Positions 1 through 8,509 of a DNA stretch of 64,000 bases are shown here, piece after piece. The notes under the pieces were generated by a model. The model worked only from the letters and a program-made list of their open reading frames with translations. It did not search any database and was not told the DNA's origin. Where the stretch lies: contig NZ_CP082944.1 of the NCBI RefSeq assembly GCF_019933155.2, positions 3,102,001-3,166,000 on the forward strand, given 5' to 3'. This stretch comes from Metabacillus dongyingensis (GTDB lineage Bacteria; Bacillota; Bacilli; Bacillales; Bacillaceae). The translations under genes were made by a program, and so were the position numbers. The first letter of the stretch is position 1, and each line of letters starts with the position of its first letter.

Positions 1-1
1 T

Positions 2-748
2 ATTTATCACGAAGGATCTGATGAATTCAAAGAGAAGCTGCAGTCTTTTCTCATTGCTGCAGGAGGCATTGATGGTTTTCAGAAGAAATCATCCAGTTTA
101 CCTCATCGTTGGCGTTCACAAAAAGCTTACGAATTACCATTTAAATCAGTCCGTGACCCGAGAAACATGGGACCGACTACTTGGTCTCGAACTGGCGTCC
201 CTAATCCTCCAGAAAATCAAATACAAGCGGAGCTATTAGATAAAATGCGTGTACGACAAGAAGAAATGACTGCTGCTGAACTCATTGCAGGGGTAATGTT
301 TTCTCAAAAAAATATGCCTTGGGAATTTTACTATGACTTAGCAAGACATCTTTGGGACGAGGTAAGACATGCTTTGTTTGGTCAAGCGGCCCTTGAAGCA
401 GAGGGTATTGAATGGATGAGCCAGCCACAGTACACTTCAGATTATGACATAAATGCACACAAACTACCCGGAGCACAATATACATGGTTATCGATAGGTA
501 TTGAAGAAGGAGCAATGGCACGTACAGGAAAACGTGCGGAATATGAATTTTGTCGTGATGAGGCCAAACATCCATTGATGACACAGTTTCAAGATTACGA
601 TTGGGCTGACGAGGTCGTACACGCTAACTTCGGACGGAAATGGGCCCCAGATCTAATCGGTGAAAATATTGAATTTGTTCGAGAAGTAGCAAAAAAAGAG
701 CTCGATTATTTTTGGGATAAAGTAAATGCGGCCGGTTCCAATAATTAA
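2..748 (+). CDS. Ferritin-like domain protein (5' truncated by window edge)
   Basis: The frame is open from the left edge, so the true start lies outside the window; about 248 residues are visible. The protein is helical with repeated Glu/His metal-ligand-like motifs (EEMTAAE, LWDEVRH, EEGAMA and, near the C-terminus, ADEVVH followed by FGRKW). This pattern is typical of ferritin-like or DUF455-type di-metal four-helix proteins. The substrate is unknown; an oxidase or hydroxylase role is only inferred from the fold. It is followed at once by a terminator, so it is the last gene of its transcript. The first internal ATG is at 167 and is unlikely to be the start, because the upstream frame continues the same protein style. 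Confidence 0.75.
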   Translation: MYHEGSDEFKEKLQSFLIAAGGIDGFQKKSSSLPHRWRSQKAYELPFKSVRDPRNMGPTTWSRTGVPNPPENQIQAELLDKMRVRQEEMTAAELIAGVMFSQKNMPWEFYYDLARHLWDEVRHALFGQAALEAEGIEWMSQPQYTSDYDINAHKLPGAQYTWLSIGIEEGAMARTGKRAEYEFCRDEAKHPLMTQFQDYDWADEVVHANFGRKWAPDLIGENIEFVREVAKKELDYFWDKVNAAGSNN

Positions 749-756
749 TGTATAAC

Positions 757-795
757 AAGCTCCCTTCAATAATGAAGGGGGCTTCTCATTTATTT
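757..795 (+). terminator. Rho-independent terminator after the ferritin-like gene
   Basis: Twelve-base arms (757-768 and 773-784) pair around a 4-nt loop and are followed by a T-rich stretch, nine bases after the stop codon. Confidence 0.8.
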
Positions 796-954
796 TAGGG
801 GGTTTAACCAGCATTTTGGAGTGATGTAATTGAACATTCGGACAAATAATCTTTTGCAAAATAGACACTATATTTGGATGGATAATGTTGTCGATGCCTA
901 TTTACCAGGGAGAAGTTTTTGCTTTCCTAGAAAACGATTTCAAAATGAAATTGC

Positions 955-1004
955 AAAAAAACGACTACTTCCATCTAAAAATTCAAGATGGACTAGTCGT
1001 TTTT
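955..1004 (-). terminator. Terminator of the melibiose operon
   Basis: Arms ACGACTA and TAGTCGT plus an inner CCATCT/AGATGG stem lie just past the melA stop. The minus-strand product ends in a run of U. The plus side also has a T tract, so it could work in both directions. Confidence 0.8.
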
Positions 1005-1009
1005 CATTT

Positions 1010-2338
1010 CTATTTCACATACAACACAGATCCATTATCCGTAAACTGTGGCAACCAATCTCCATGTGCTTCGATTAATTCATCACACATTGCAATGATA
1101 TCATCCATTGATAACTCTGCAGCAGTATGTGGATCCAGCATTGCTGCTTGGTATACAGATTCTCTTTTTCCTGAAATAGCAGCTTCAATGGTTAGTAATT
1201 GAGTGTTGATATTTGTTCTGTTTAGTGCAGCTAGTTGCTCTGGCAAATCACCAATGTATACTGGCATAATCCCACTTCGATCGACAACACATGGAACTTC
1301 TACACAGGCTTTCTCAGGAAGATTGCTGATCAAACGGCCGGTGTTCAACACATTTCCACCAAATTTAAAAGGCGCATTCGTTTCCATCGCTTCAATAATT
1401 CTTGAGCCATATTCATGTGAACGAGTATGCGTAAGCTGACTATTATTCACGATATCATCTCTCATCGATTCCCATCGCTCAATTTGATCAACACAACGAC
1501 GTGGATATTCATCCAACGGGATGTTGAATCGATCAATGAGCTCTGGGTACTTACTTTTGATAAAATAAGGGTGATATTCAGCATTATGCTCTGATGATTC
1601 TGTTACATAATATCCAAACTTATCCATTAATTCAAAGCGAACCATATCATCATGCTTTTTTTGTTGTTTTTCCTTTGCACGGCGTTTGATCTCAGGATAC
1701 AAATCCTCGCCGTCACGCTTTACCTCAAGCAGCCATGCCATATGGTTAATGCCGGCAATTTTTTCTTCAATTCCTTCTGGATCCATTCCTAATGATTTGA
1801 AAAGATGACTTGTGCAAACCTGAACACTGTGGCATAGCCCAACCGTTTTTACATTTGTATAACGAAGCATTGCTCCAGTTAATGATGCCATTGGATTCGT
1901 GTAATTTAACAACAGAGCATCGGGACAAACCTCTTCAATATCCCTGGCAAAATCAAGCATTACAGGAATTGTACGTAATGATCGGAAAATCCCACCAATT
2001 CCAATTGTATCTGCGATCGTTTGCTGCAGGCCATACTTTTTGGGAATCTCAAAATCTATAACTGTACTTGGTTTGTAGCCGCCAACTTGAATGGCATTGA
2101 TCACATATTTGGCTCCTCTTAATGCCTCTTTTCGATCTAAATAAGATTTAATTGTGATATTTATCTTATAGTTTTTCTTTATGTTATTAAGCATGTTTTC
2201 AGAGTCTTTTAAACGCTGTTCATCAATATCGAAAAGGGCAAATTCAAAACCTGCTAACGCTGGTACAAACATACAATCTCCAAGAACATTCTTTGCAAAA
2301 ACGGTACTGCCTGCACCAATAAATGTAATTTTAGACAA
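1010..2338 (-). CDS. melA: Alpha-galactosidase, glycoside hydrolase family 4
   Basis: 442 residues, normal length for GH4. These enzymes hydrolyse alpha-galactosides by an NAD+- and divalent-metal-dependent redox mechanism in the cytoplasm. The N-terminal Rossmann motif GAGS sits at residues 8-11, NYTNP at 145-149, Cys169-His170 and Asn198-His199 match the metal-site residues of the family, and the spacing resembles B. subtilis MelA. It is the last gene of an operon with a sugar ABC importer (melE, melD, melC) and a DUF624 membrane protein. The expected role is cleavage of imported melibiose or raffinose-type sugars. No adjacent msmR-type regulator is present. GH4 also contains alpha-glucosidases and glucuronidases, so the exact sugar rests on context. 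Confidence 0.88.
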   Translation of the reverse strand: MSKITFIGAGSTVFAKNVLGDCMFVPALAGFEFALFDIDEQRLKDSENMLNNIKKNYKINITIKSYLDRKEALRGAKYVINAIQVGGYKPSTVIDFEIPKKYGLQQTIADTIGIGGIFRSLRTIPVMLDFARDIEEVCPDALLLNYTNPMASLTGAMLRYTNVKTVGLCHSVQVCTSHLFKSLGMDPEGIEEKIAGINHMAWLLEVKRDGEDLYPEIKRRAKEKQQKKHDDMVRFELMDKFGYYVTESSEHNAEYHPYFIKSKYPELIDRFNIPLDEYPRRCVDQIERWESMRDDIVNNSQLTHTRSHEYGSRIIEAMETNAPFKFGGNVLNTGRLISNLPEKACVEVPCVVDRSGIMPVYIGDLPEQLAALNRTNINTQLLTIEAAISGKRESVYQAAMLDPHTAAELSMDDIIAMCDELIEAHGDWLPQFTDNGSVLYVK

Positions 2339-2388
2339 CGCTCATCATCCTTTCAGTTTTATGTATTTCGACTATTTTCTTGCATTGA

Positions 2389-3000
2389 TCATTGATATGC
2401 AGCTCGCTTTTGCCGGATCTTGTGGAATGCAATTTTTGCATTCCATGTTAGCCAAACCGCAATGGTACTTCCAAAGAAAAAGATAAACAAACCGGCAAAC
2501 TTAGCAAATACAACAAAAATCGTTAAGCACCCTAAAATCATGATCACACTATGAAGAATCCGTGTGATACTAATAAATAAGACATTTTTCAAAAATTTTC
2601 TAAGTGGCATTTTCTCTTGGACAAAAAGTGGAAAAATAAACTGCAGCATAATCACAAACACAAACCCTGCTGTTAACACGAGGTATCTAAGCATGTAAAA
2701 GAGCATTCCATCTTTTTGAAAAAAGAATTGAATATCAAAATAGAGTAAGATAGCTGCTGCTACCAGGATAACTCCTAAAAGTTGTGACCTGATAAATTCT
2801 TCTTTGAATTTAGTGAAAAAGGTATTGAATACAGGAAAATCTTTGTTTCCGCTTAGCCATTCTTTTGCAATATGAAACATTGAAACAGTAGAAGGGAACA
2901 ACCCAAAAACAAGTAGTCCAGCTAATGTAAACAGTACCCACAATGCATTTAGGTAGAGTAAACGATAGATCCAATCAAAAACCCGCATTAATTTATTCAC
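2389..3000 (-). CDS. DUF624 (YesL-like) membrane protein
   Basis: About 203 residues with four to five hydrophobic segments and the DUF624 pattern (N-terminal DWIYR..., central MFHIAKEW, basic C-terminus). The frame opens at ATG 3021, but a GTG at 3000 has AAAGGGGTGG at good spacing and is preferred. YesL-type proteins sit in sugar ABC-importer operons of Bacillaceae; their molecular role is unknown. Here it lies between melC and melA with short gaps and is surely co-transcribed. B. subtilis has no such gene between its melC and melA. Confidence 0.8.
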   Translation of the reverse strand: MNKLMRVFDWIYRLLYLNALWVLFTLAGLLVFGLFPSTVSMFHIAKEWLSGNKDFPVFNTFFTKFKEEFIRSQLLGVILVAAAILLYFDIQFFFQKDGMLFYMLRYLVLTAGFVFVIMLQFIFPLFVQEKMPLRKFLKNVLFISITRILHSVIMILGCLTIFVVFAKFAGLFIFFFGSTIAVWLTWNAKIAFHKIRQKRAAYQ

Positions 3001-3030
3001 ATGAACCACCCCTTTCCACATATTTATTTA

Positions 3031-3918
3031 TTAGCTCTTCGAACCTGTTAAAGCAACACCTTCAATAATTTGTTTTTGTGCAAAAATATACACAATAATG
3101 ACTGGGATAACTGAGATTGTCGTTCCAGCCATCAATAACGACCAATCAGTAAAGTATAAACCTTTAAATGTATTTAACAGTAAAGGCACAGTAAACTTTT
3201 CTGGTGATGTCAAATAGATTAATGGCTCTAAGAAACTGTTCCAAATTCCCATAAAAGCAAAGATGCCGAATGCGGCTAATGCTGGTTTAATTAATGGTAA
3301 GATGACACTCCAATAAATCCGTAATGGATTTGCTCCATCAATAACAGCTGCTTCACTTAATTCATTTGGAATCCCTCTAATGAATTGTCGCAATAAGAAC
3401 ACCCCAAATGCATTAAACAAACCAGCAGGGACAATTAACGATAAATGTGTATCAATCCAGCCTAGATAATCCATGATCAAATAAAGCGGCACCATTGTTA
3501 CTTGTTTTGGAATCATCATTGTTGCTAAAAACAAAATAAATAATAAGTTAGAACCTTGGAAACGGATTTTAGCAAATGCATAGGCAGCCATTGAGCATGT
3601 TAATAAATTCAGAAGAACAACTACAGCTGTAATATAAAAACTATTAAAATATGCTTGACCAAACGGCATTGCCGTTAATGAGTTCGGATAGTTTTGAAAA
3701 GTAATTGGATCCGGAAACCATTTTGGAGGTATAAGGAAAATTTGCGATACATCTTTTAAGGAACTGCTTAGTGTCCACAAAAATGGAGCAACCATCAAAA
3801 AGGCACCAATGATTAAAACAATGTGAAGCAAAATTCTTGTTGGCTTTATTTTTTTCCCAAGGCTCACTGACACATTCAGATTCGGTACTGTTTTTGTTTG
3901 AACATCACTGATCTTCAT
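3031..3918 (-). CDS. melC: Sugar ABC transporter permease, MalG type
   Basis: 295 residues, six predicted membrane segments. The MalG-family EAA loop (EAAVIDGANPLRIYW, about residues 200-215) docks onto the ATPase. It pairs with MelD to form the channel for alpha-galactosides delivered by MelE. The start overlaps the end of melD by 14 bases, suggesting translational coupling. No ATPase gene is in the operon, so a shared MsmX-type ATPase encoded elsewhere is expected, as in B. subtilis. Confidence 0.88.
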   Translation of the reverse strand: MKISDVQTKTVPNLNVSVSLGKKIKPTRILLHIVLIIGAFLMVAPFLWTLSSSLKDVSQIFLIPPKWFPDPITFQNYPNSLTAMPFGQAYFNSFYITAVVVLLNLLTCSMAAYAFAKIRFQGSNLLFILFLATMMIPKQVTMVPLYLIMDYLGWIDTHLSLIVPAGLFNAFGVFLLRQFIRGIPNELSEAAVIDGANPLRIYWSVILPLIKPALAAFGIFAFMGIWNSFLEPLIYLTSPEKFTVPLLLNTFKGLYFTDWSLLMAGTTISVIPVIIVYIFAQKQIIEGVALTGSKS

Positions 3919-4816
3919 AATGAACCCACCTTTTTGACATCTTAAACTGGAATAACGTAAACATGAGAATGATGACGAATAGAATCATAGCAGATGCAGA
4001 ACTAATACCCATTTTAAAGTCAACGAATGCTGCTTCATAAATGTGATAAACGAATGTGTAGCTTGATTTTGCCGGTCCCCCACTTGTCATTACATAGGCT
4101 TGGTCAAACACTTGGAATGACGAAATGATCGCCATGATTGTAATAAAGAAGGTTGTTGGTGATAACAATGGCAATGTGATATGAAGAAATTTCTGCCAAC
4201 TAGATGCCCCATCAATATCTGCTGCTTCATAATAGGATTTTGAAATCCCTTGAAGTCCTGCTAAGAAAATAACCATGTTATAGCCCAATCCCCACCAAAT
4301 ACTTAAGAGTGCGATCGACGGCATAACCCATTTTGTATCGGTCAGCCACATCGGACCATCGATTCCAATGTTAGCTAAAACTTGATTTAGGATTCCGAAG
4401 TCACCGTTTAAAATCCACATCCAAATGACACCGATTGATACGGAACTTGTGACAACTGGCATGAAATAGAACAAACGGTAAATGTTTTTCCCTTTTATTT
4501 TATTTAGAGCAATTGCAACTGCTAAAGAGATTCCAATACTAAATGGGATAACCAAAACTGTGTAATAGACGGTATTCACTAATGCTTTCCAAAAGTCAGG
4601 TTCTGTAAATTGATCGATATAGTTTGCTAGACCGACAAATTCCTTTGCACCAAACCCATCCCATTTCATAAAGCTCAATACGAGTGTGAAAATAACTGGA
4701 ATTAATGAGAACGCGATTAAACCGATTAATTGAGGAGCTAGAAATGTATATCCCCATAGATTTTGACGACTTCTCAATGGTATCACCTTCTTCTGTAATA
4801 GATGAGGGTGACTCAA
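3905..4816 (-). CDS. melD: Sugar ABC transporter permease, MalF type
   Basis: About 303 residues, six membrane segments, with the EAA loop YEAADIDGASSWQKF in the second half; first permease subunit of the melibiose/raffinose importer. A TTG at 4816 lies nine bases after GGAGG and is a better start than the TTG at 4825, which is almost on top of that site. An overlapping frame starting at 4844 is a shadow. It lies between melE and melC and overlaps melC by 14 bases. Confidence 0.88.
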   Translation of the reverse strand: MSHPHLLQKKVIPLRSRQNLWGYTFLAPQLIGLIAFSLIPVIFTLVLSFMKWDGFGAKEFVGLANYIDQFTEPDFWKALVNTVYYTVLVIPFSIGISLAVAIALNKIKGKNIYRLFYFMPVVTSSVSIGVIWMWILNGDFGILNQVLANIGIDGPMWLTDTKWVMPSIALLSIWWGLGYNMVIFLAGLQGISKSYYEAADIDGASSWQKFLHITLPLLSPTTFFITIMAIISSFQVFDQAYVMTSGGPAKSSYTFVYHIYEAAFVDFKMGISSASAMILFVIILMFTLFQFKMSKRWVHYEDQ

Positions 4817-4917
4817 AAGGGTCAAACCTCCTAACGGTACTCATATAAGAGACTATTATTGTGTTGGAGTGGTTTGACCCTTTGGTTTTGAGTTACTCTC
4901 TCGTTTCCTTGAACTAG

Positions 4918-6228
4918 TTACTCACCTTTGTGCTCAGCAATCATTTCTTTCGCTTTCTTCGCTAATTTTTTTACTGTTGTTTTTGCATCATCCTTTCCGA
5001 GATACATTAAGTCAATGAGGTCAATAACCTCTTTGTCTAATCCCGGAACTGTAGACTGAACAGAGTTTGCAAAACCTTGCTCACGAGCATCAAAGATATA
5101 TTCAACATGTTCAGGCACTTTTGAATCAGTTACAGATTCATCAATTCCACCGATTGATGGGATCGCATTTCCTATACCTGCAAGACGCGTTTTTTGTCCC
5201 ATTTTAGATGTGTAGTATGTTACGAATTTCAGAGCTTCTTCTTTATGCTTTGAATCATTGTTTGCAGCCATATATGCGGTAGGGATTCCGACTGGCTCAG
5301 TTTTGTTTTCTGTGTTTGATGGCCAAGGAATATAATCCCACTCTAAAGCTTTGTTTTCATGGAATAAAGGAGTATACCATCTGCCTGCACCAACCATCCC
5401 TACTTGGCCAGACATAAACATTGCTTCAGCACCTTGACCTTTAGGCAGTGAACCAGCATATTTAAAGTTTTTCTCATCAATCATACGATCTAGAAAACTC
5501 ATTGCTTCGATCCCTTTTTCATTTTTATCTAAAACAAATTCACCTGTTTCTTTGTTGTAAATTTCTCCACCATTAGCCCAAATCCAGCTAAATACTGGAC
5601 CCCACCAGTTATCAACGATAAATCCGTATTTTCCAGCTTCACGTAATTGACTTGTTACTTCTTCCATTGCAGCAAAGTTCCATTCGCCAGCATCAAAATA
5701 TTCTTGAGGAGATTTAATACCTAATTCTGAGAGGAGTTTTTTGTTGTAGTATATTAACATAGGGTTACAATCAACCGTAACACCATAAATTTCATTATCT
5801 TTTTTCGCGCCACCCCATAAACCTTCAGAAAACTCATCAGGTTTTACATAGCTTTCAGAGCTATTCATGAATTCACTAAGTGGAGCAAGTTTACCAGTTT
5901 CAATGATTTTTGAAATATCACCGTCACCTAAGTAGAAAACGTCAGGGGCTTGACTACCTTGAAGTTGTGTTTGTAATTTTTGAATGTATCCATCACTAGG
6001 GATTGGTACTAGTTTTACTTTAATATTAGGATTTTCTTTCATAAAGCCATCAACAGCCTTCTGTATCACTTTAAGCTCTCCTGGGTTTCCCCATGTAGAA
6101 AACGTTAAATTTACTGTTTCACCAGAATCTGTTGAACTTGTACTACTAGAATCGCTACATCCCTGTAAAACCGGAACTATTACCAGCAATAAAGCAAGAA
6201 ATAAAAATGCAAGTTTTGCTTTCCTCAT
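4918..6228 (-). CDS. melE: Sugar-binding lipoprotein of the melibiose ABC importer
   Basis: 436 residues. A lipoprotein signal peptide ends in lipobox LQGC (Cys24), followed by a Ser/Thr-rich linker and a family 1 solute-binding protein. It captures the sugar outside the membrane and hands it to MelC/MelD. The start ATG is preceded by GGGGG at normal spacing. First gene of the operon; a perfect cre site and an SD-rich leader lie upstream, so glucose repression through CcpA is expected. The melE-melD-melC-(DUF624)-melA order mirrors B. subtilis melEDCA, which supports the substrate call. Confidence 0.87.
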   Translation of the reverse strand: MRKAKLAFLFLALLLVIVPVLQGCSDSSSTSSTDSGETVNLTFSTWGNPGELKVIQKAVDGFMKENPNIKVKLVPIPSDGYIQKLQTQLQGSQAPDVFYLGDGDISKIIETGKLAPLSEFMNSSESYVKPDEFSEGLWGGAKKDNEIYGVTVDCNPMLIYYNKKLLSELGIKSPQEYFDAGEWNFAAMEEVTSQLREAGKYGFIVDNWWGPVFSWIWANGGEIYNKETGEFVLDKNEKGIEAMSFLDRMIDEKNFKYAGSLPKGQGAEAMFMSGQVGMVGAGRWYTPLFHENKALEWDYIPWPSNTENKTEPVGIPTAYMAANNDSKHKEEALKFVTYYTSKMGQKTRLAGIGNAIPSIGGIDESVTDSKVPEHVEYIFDAREQGFANSVQSTVPGLDKEVIDLIDLMYLGKDDAKTTVKKLAKKAKEMIAEHKGE

Positions 6229-6295
6229 ACATTTACCCCCTTATTTCATTTTTCATTTCGTTAAAAGCTTTTTACTAATAACTTAATTAAAATGT

Positions 6296-6359
6296 TTCCT
6301 CCGTTAAACAGTTTTGACACTAGATCATTGCTTGCTTATGTAATAAATATCACCTCCTT
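6296..6359 (-). promoter_or_regulatory. melE leader with two orphan Shine-Dalgarno sequences
   Basis: The minus-strand leader carries AAGGAGGTGATA (6348-6359), nearly a perfect match to the 16S rRNA tail, and a second GGAGG (6297-6301). Neither is followed by an ORF of meaningful length. Purine-rich orphan SD sequences in 5' leaders (as in cry3Aa) are known to stabilise mRNA by binding ribosomes; that role here is inference. Confidence 0.45.
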
Positions 6360-6373
6360 AAAACCTAAAAAAA

Positions 6374-6387
6374 TGTAATCGCTTTCA
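6374..6387 (-). promoter_or_regulatory. cre site (CcpA operator) of the mel operon
   Basis: The minus-strand 14-mer TGAAAGCGATTACA fits the cre consensus TGWAANCGNTNWCA at every position. It lies about 145 bases upstream of melE, near where the promoter should be. Carbon catabolite repression of alpha-galactoside use follows from the known role of CcpA. Confidence 0.82.
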
Positions 6388-6399
6388 TTTTTTTAGAGT

Positions 6400-7333
6400 C
6401 TTAGACTAGAATTTATTAATTGAAGAGTTTTATAGTTTTAATATAATAATGAAAGAACACATAATGATTGCGTCGTTTGCTGTTATTGCCATAATCATAT
6501 CCCTTTTGATTAATTATAAATGCTCGGAATATTGTTGAATTTAAACACCAGCTGTTTTGGAAATATCTTTAACGGTTGTCTTCCTTTGTCAGAATATGCA
6601 ACTATGATTAACTAGAATATATAGGAACTACAAGATCAAGTCAATGTAGTTTTTTTAATTTTCTTAATGTTTAGAACTATTCATATATTTAAAGTTTTTA
6701 TATTTATTGACATAATTCCTAATTTTGCAGAGAAAATTCTCAAATACAAAAAATTTTTTTAATAACTTTGTCATTTGTGCTAGATATGAACTTCCTTCAT
6801 GCTACAAACGAAGCTCCAAGTTTTGTTATACCCCCATAAATAAAAGCAAAATAAACAAGCTCTCCATTATGGAGAGCTCAATGGTTAGATCGGGTTTAAC
6901 CTACTGCCTAGGGTTTCATTTGTGGAAAATGAGTTTGCATATTTATTCTCTATTGGGCTGTGAGCTGTGAAATATCTTTTTTTCAAGTCCAATCTCCCTG
7001 TAATGCAGAGTAGTGGTTCATAATATAAAATTCTCTTTATTCTTCAAAAAATACGTTAGATAACCTCCCCTAAATACTTACAAGTAATTCTTAATCCTGT
7101 ATGTTTAAAGTATCAAAGGCAAAGGGGTTGTCAAAATGAAAAAAAATGACGTAGGATTCCTTACATTTTTAGTTTTATTAGTAAAAATTGCATTTACTTA
7201 CTGATATGAAACGAAACTATCAATAGCCCTCCACAATCAATGGTTTGATCTGTTGTTTGGTTTTAAACCTCAAACATAAGACTGTGTAAATCATATAAAA
7301 ATCCAGTTTACATACACACAAAAGAAGGCAGCA
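6400..7333. other. AT-rich intergenic region, mostly empty
   Basis: No convincing gene. It holds a perfect 9-bp hairpin (6858-6878) whose minus-strand product is followed by a U-rich tract, so it may be a weak terminator, and one possible micro-ORF listed separately. An 81-codon plus-strand frame at 6725-6970 has no ribosome site and no recognisable content. Confidence 0.5.
7136..7204 (+). CDS. Possible 22-residue hydrophobic peptide
   Basis: ATG at 7136 follows GGGG by nine bases. The encoded peptide starts with Met-Lys-Lys and has one hydrophobic stretch, like small single-span membrane or sporulation peptides of bacilli. It belongs to no family I recognise and could be chance. Confidence 0.2.
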   Translation: MKKNDVGFLTFLVLLVKIAFTY

Positions 7334-7380
7334 AAAGAGCCAAACTCTTACTATCAAGGGTTTGGCTCTTTGTCGTTTTT
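7334..7380 (+). terminator. Strong hairpin with T tract
   Basis: Twelve-base arms AAAGAGCCAAAC (7334-7345) and the complement (7360-7371) are followed by a T-rich stretch on the plus strand. The upstream transcript is unknown; on the minus strand it lies 134 bases past the PNPOx-family gene and may serve it too. Confidence 0.65.
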
Positions 7381-7455
7381 TATCGTTGATACACCTTTTT
7401 TACCGTTGATTTATAAACGTTTCTGGCTTATTCAGAAGTCTGGTGGCTGCATAAA

Positions 7456-7474
7456 AAAATGGGGTTTTACGCAA
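7456..7474 (+). repeat. Copy 1 of a 19-bp dispersed repeat
   Basis: A 19-bp stretch around AATGGGGTTTTACGCAA matches 33689-33707 with one mismatch. Both copies are preceded by similar GTTGAT/AACGTTT palindromic sequence. This suggests debris of the same mobile or repeat element; no transposase is visible. Confidence 0.4.
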
Positions 7475-7513
7475 TCTTTTCTTAAACTAAAGCACTCGTT
7501 AGTTCACCAAGAA

Positions 7514-8083
7514 CTAATTATCAAAGTTAACTATACTATCTCCTATTGGTGTCACTATCCCATCCATACTTATAGAATTTTTCTTTTTACGATATTCTTC
7601 TAAATCTTGTTCGCTTTTATTGGCAGCCCACTGTTGAAGAGTATCTCGTTCACCATTGTATGAATAAAATGGTACACTAAATCCACATGACGTTTTAACC
7701 GTTTCTATCTTTGCATAAATAATTTGACGTGCACCAGGAAGGATGTCAAAATGTTTAGCCATATCATCCCATTCAGGTGTACCAGGTAATACCACGTTAC
7801 CTCTTCCATAAAGACGTAAAATCATCGGGGGACCTTCAAAAGCTAAGAACATAAATGTTATTCTCCCGTTATCTTTTAAATGTGCACTTGTTTCATTTCC
7901 ACTGCCAGTTAAATCTAAATAAGCGACTTCTGTTGAAGAGAATATCCGCAGTACATCATGACCTTTTGGGGAAATGTTAACATGTCCGTCTGCTGATAGA
8001 GGGGCTGAACCAACAAAAAAAATTCGTTGTTTTCTTATAAACTCTTCGTGATTTGGAAGTATGGATGAATAAACTGTTCCCAT
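7514..8083 (-). CDS. Pyridoxamine 5'-phosphate oxidase family (FMN-binding split barrel) protein
   Basis: 189 residues with the start of a PNPOx-like split barrel (FVGSAPLSADGHVNISPKG, VAYLDLTGSGNE) and a C-terminal extension with PFYSYNGERD. These proteins bind FMN, F420 or heme; this subgroup has no assigned reaction. It is a single gene preceded by AGGAGG and, further up, a complete T-box leader whose terminator ends 38 bases before the start codon. Its transcription is therefore probably controlled by uncharged tRNA, an unexpected arrangement for this family. Vitamin B6 synthesis is not implied, because true PdxH is longer and different at the C-terminus. Confidence 0.8.
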   Translation of the reverse strand: MGTVYSSILPNHEEFIRKQRIFFVGSAPLSADGHVNISPKGHDVLRIFSSTEVAYLDLTGSGNETSAHLKDNGRITFMFLAFEGPPMILRLYGRGNVVLPGTPEWDDMAKHFDILPGARQIIYAKIETVKTSCGFSVPFYSYNGERDTLQQWAANKSEQDLEEYRKKKNSISMDGIVTPIGDSIVNFDN

Positions 8084-8109
8084 AAAATATTCCTCCTTGT
8101 CTTAACGAG

Positions 8110-8346
8110 TGTTCAAAATAAAAAGCCTATCATCTCATAAGAGACGATAGGCTTTACCTTCGTGGTACCACTCTTGTTGATTTGCTTATACAACAAATCC
8201 ACTTTAAAACAGATTACGGATGTCAACCGTTAAGACCTACATATCAGTCTTACCACTTGTGGGCGAGTTGGGGACTTTATTGACTGTCTTTCACCAACCG
8301 ACAGCTCTCTAAACAATAAACATTCCTTAATACTCCCAGTCACTGT
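8110..8346 (-). ncRNA. T-box leader, probably leucine-specific
   Basis: Minus strand. The T-box core AGAGTGGTACCACG is at about 8161-8173, with the antiterminator formed by AAGAG and CTCTT and a terminator hairpin at 8121-8155 followed by U. Stem III arms are GGATTTG and CAAATC. Stem I carries the AGAGAG element and a GGTTGGTGAAAG distal loop. Stem I helices TGGG/CCCA and TTTATTG/CAATAAA frame an internal loop with CTC followed by G, the best specifier candidate (Leu). The bulge TGGT predicts discriminator base A, which fits tRNA-Leu and argues against Ser, Asn and Thr. Specifier assignment is by eye. Confidence 0.88.
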
Positions 8347-8373
8347 GTTTTAATATTTTTTAGAATTTTCTTA

Positions 8374-8402
8374 ATTTTATTATGTGTTATTAAATAAGTC
8401 AA
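8374..8402 (-). promoter_or_regulatory. Sigma-A promoter of the T-box transcript
   Basis: Minus strand: TTGACT (8397-8402), 17-bp spacer, TAAAAT (8374-8379), placed directly upstream of the T-box leader. Confidence 0.75.
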
Positions 8403-8509
8403 CCTATATTTTACCATTTACTCTTAAACTAACCTACCTCAATAAACTAATCACAATCTCACGATTGCTCTAGAATTCTTAGGTTTTCATAGCCATATCA
8501 ATTTTGTTA

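Noticed and set aside
830..1202. Plus-strand frames between the ferritin-like gene and melA
   Set aside because: They cross the terminator and run antisense to melA; no recognisable product.
4596..4844. 82-codon minus-strand ORF overlapping melD
   Set aside because: Shares the melD ribosome site region but encodes low-complexity text; melD is the real frame.
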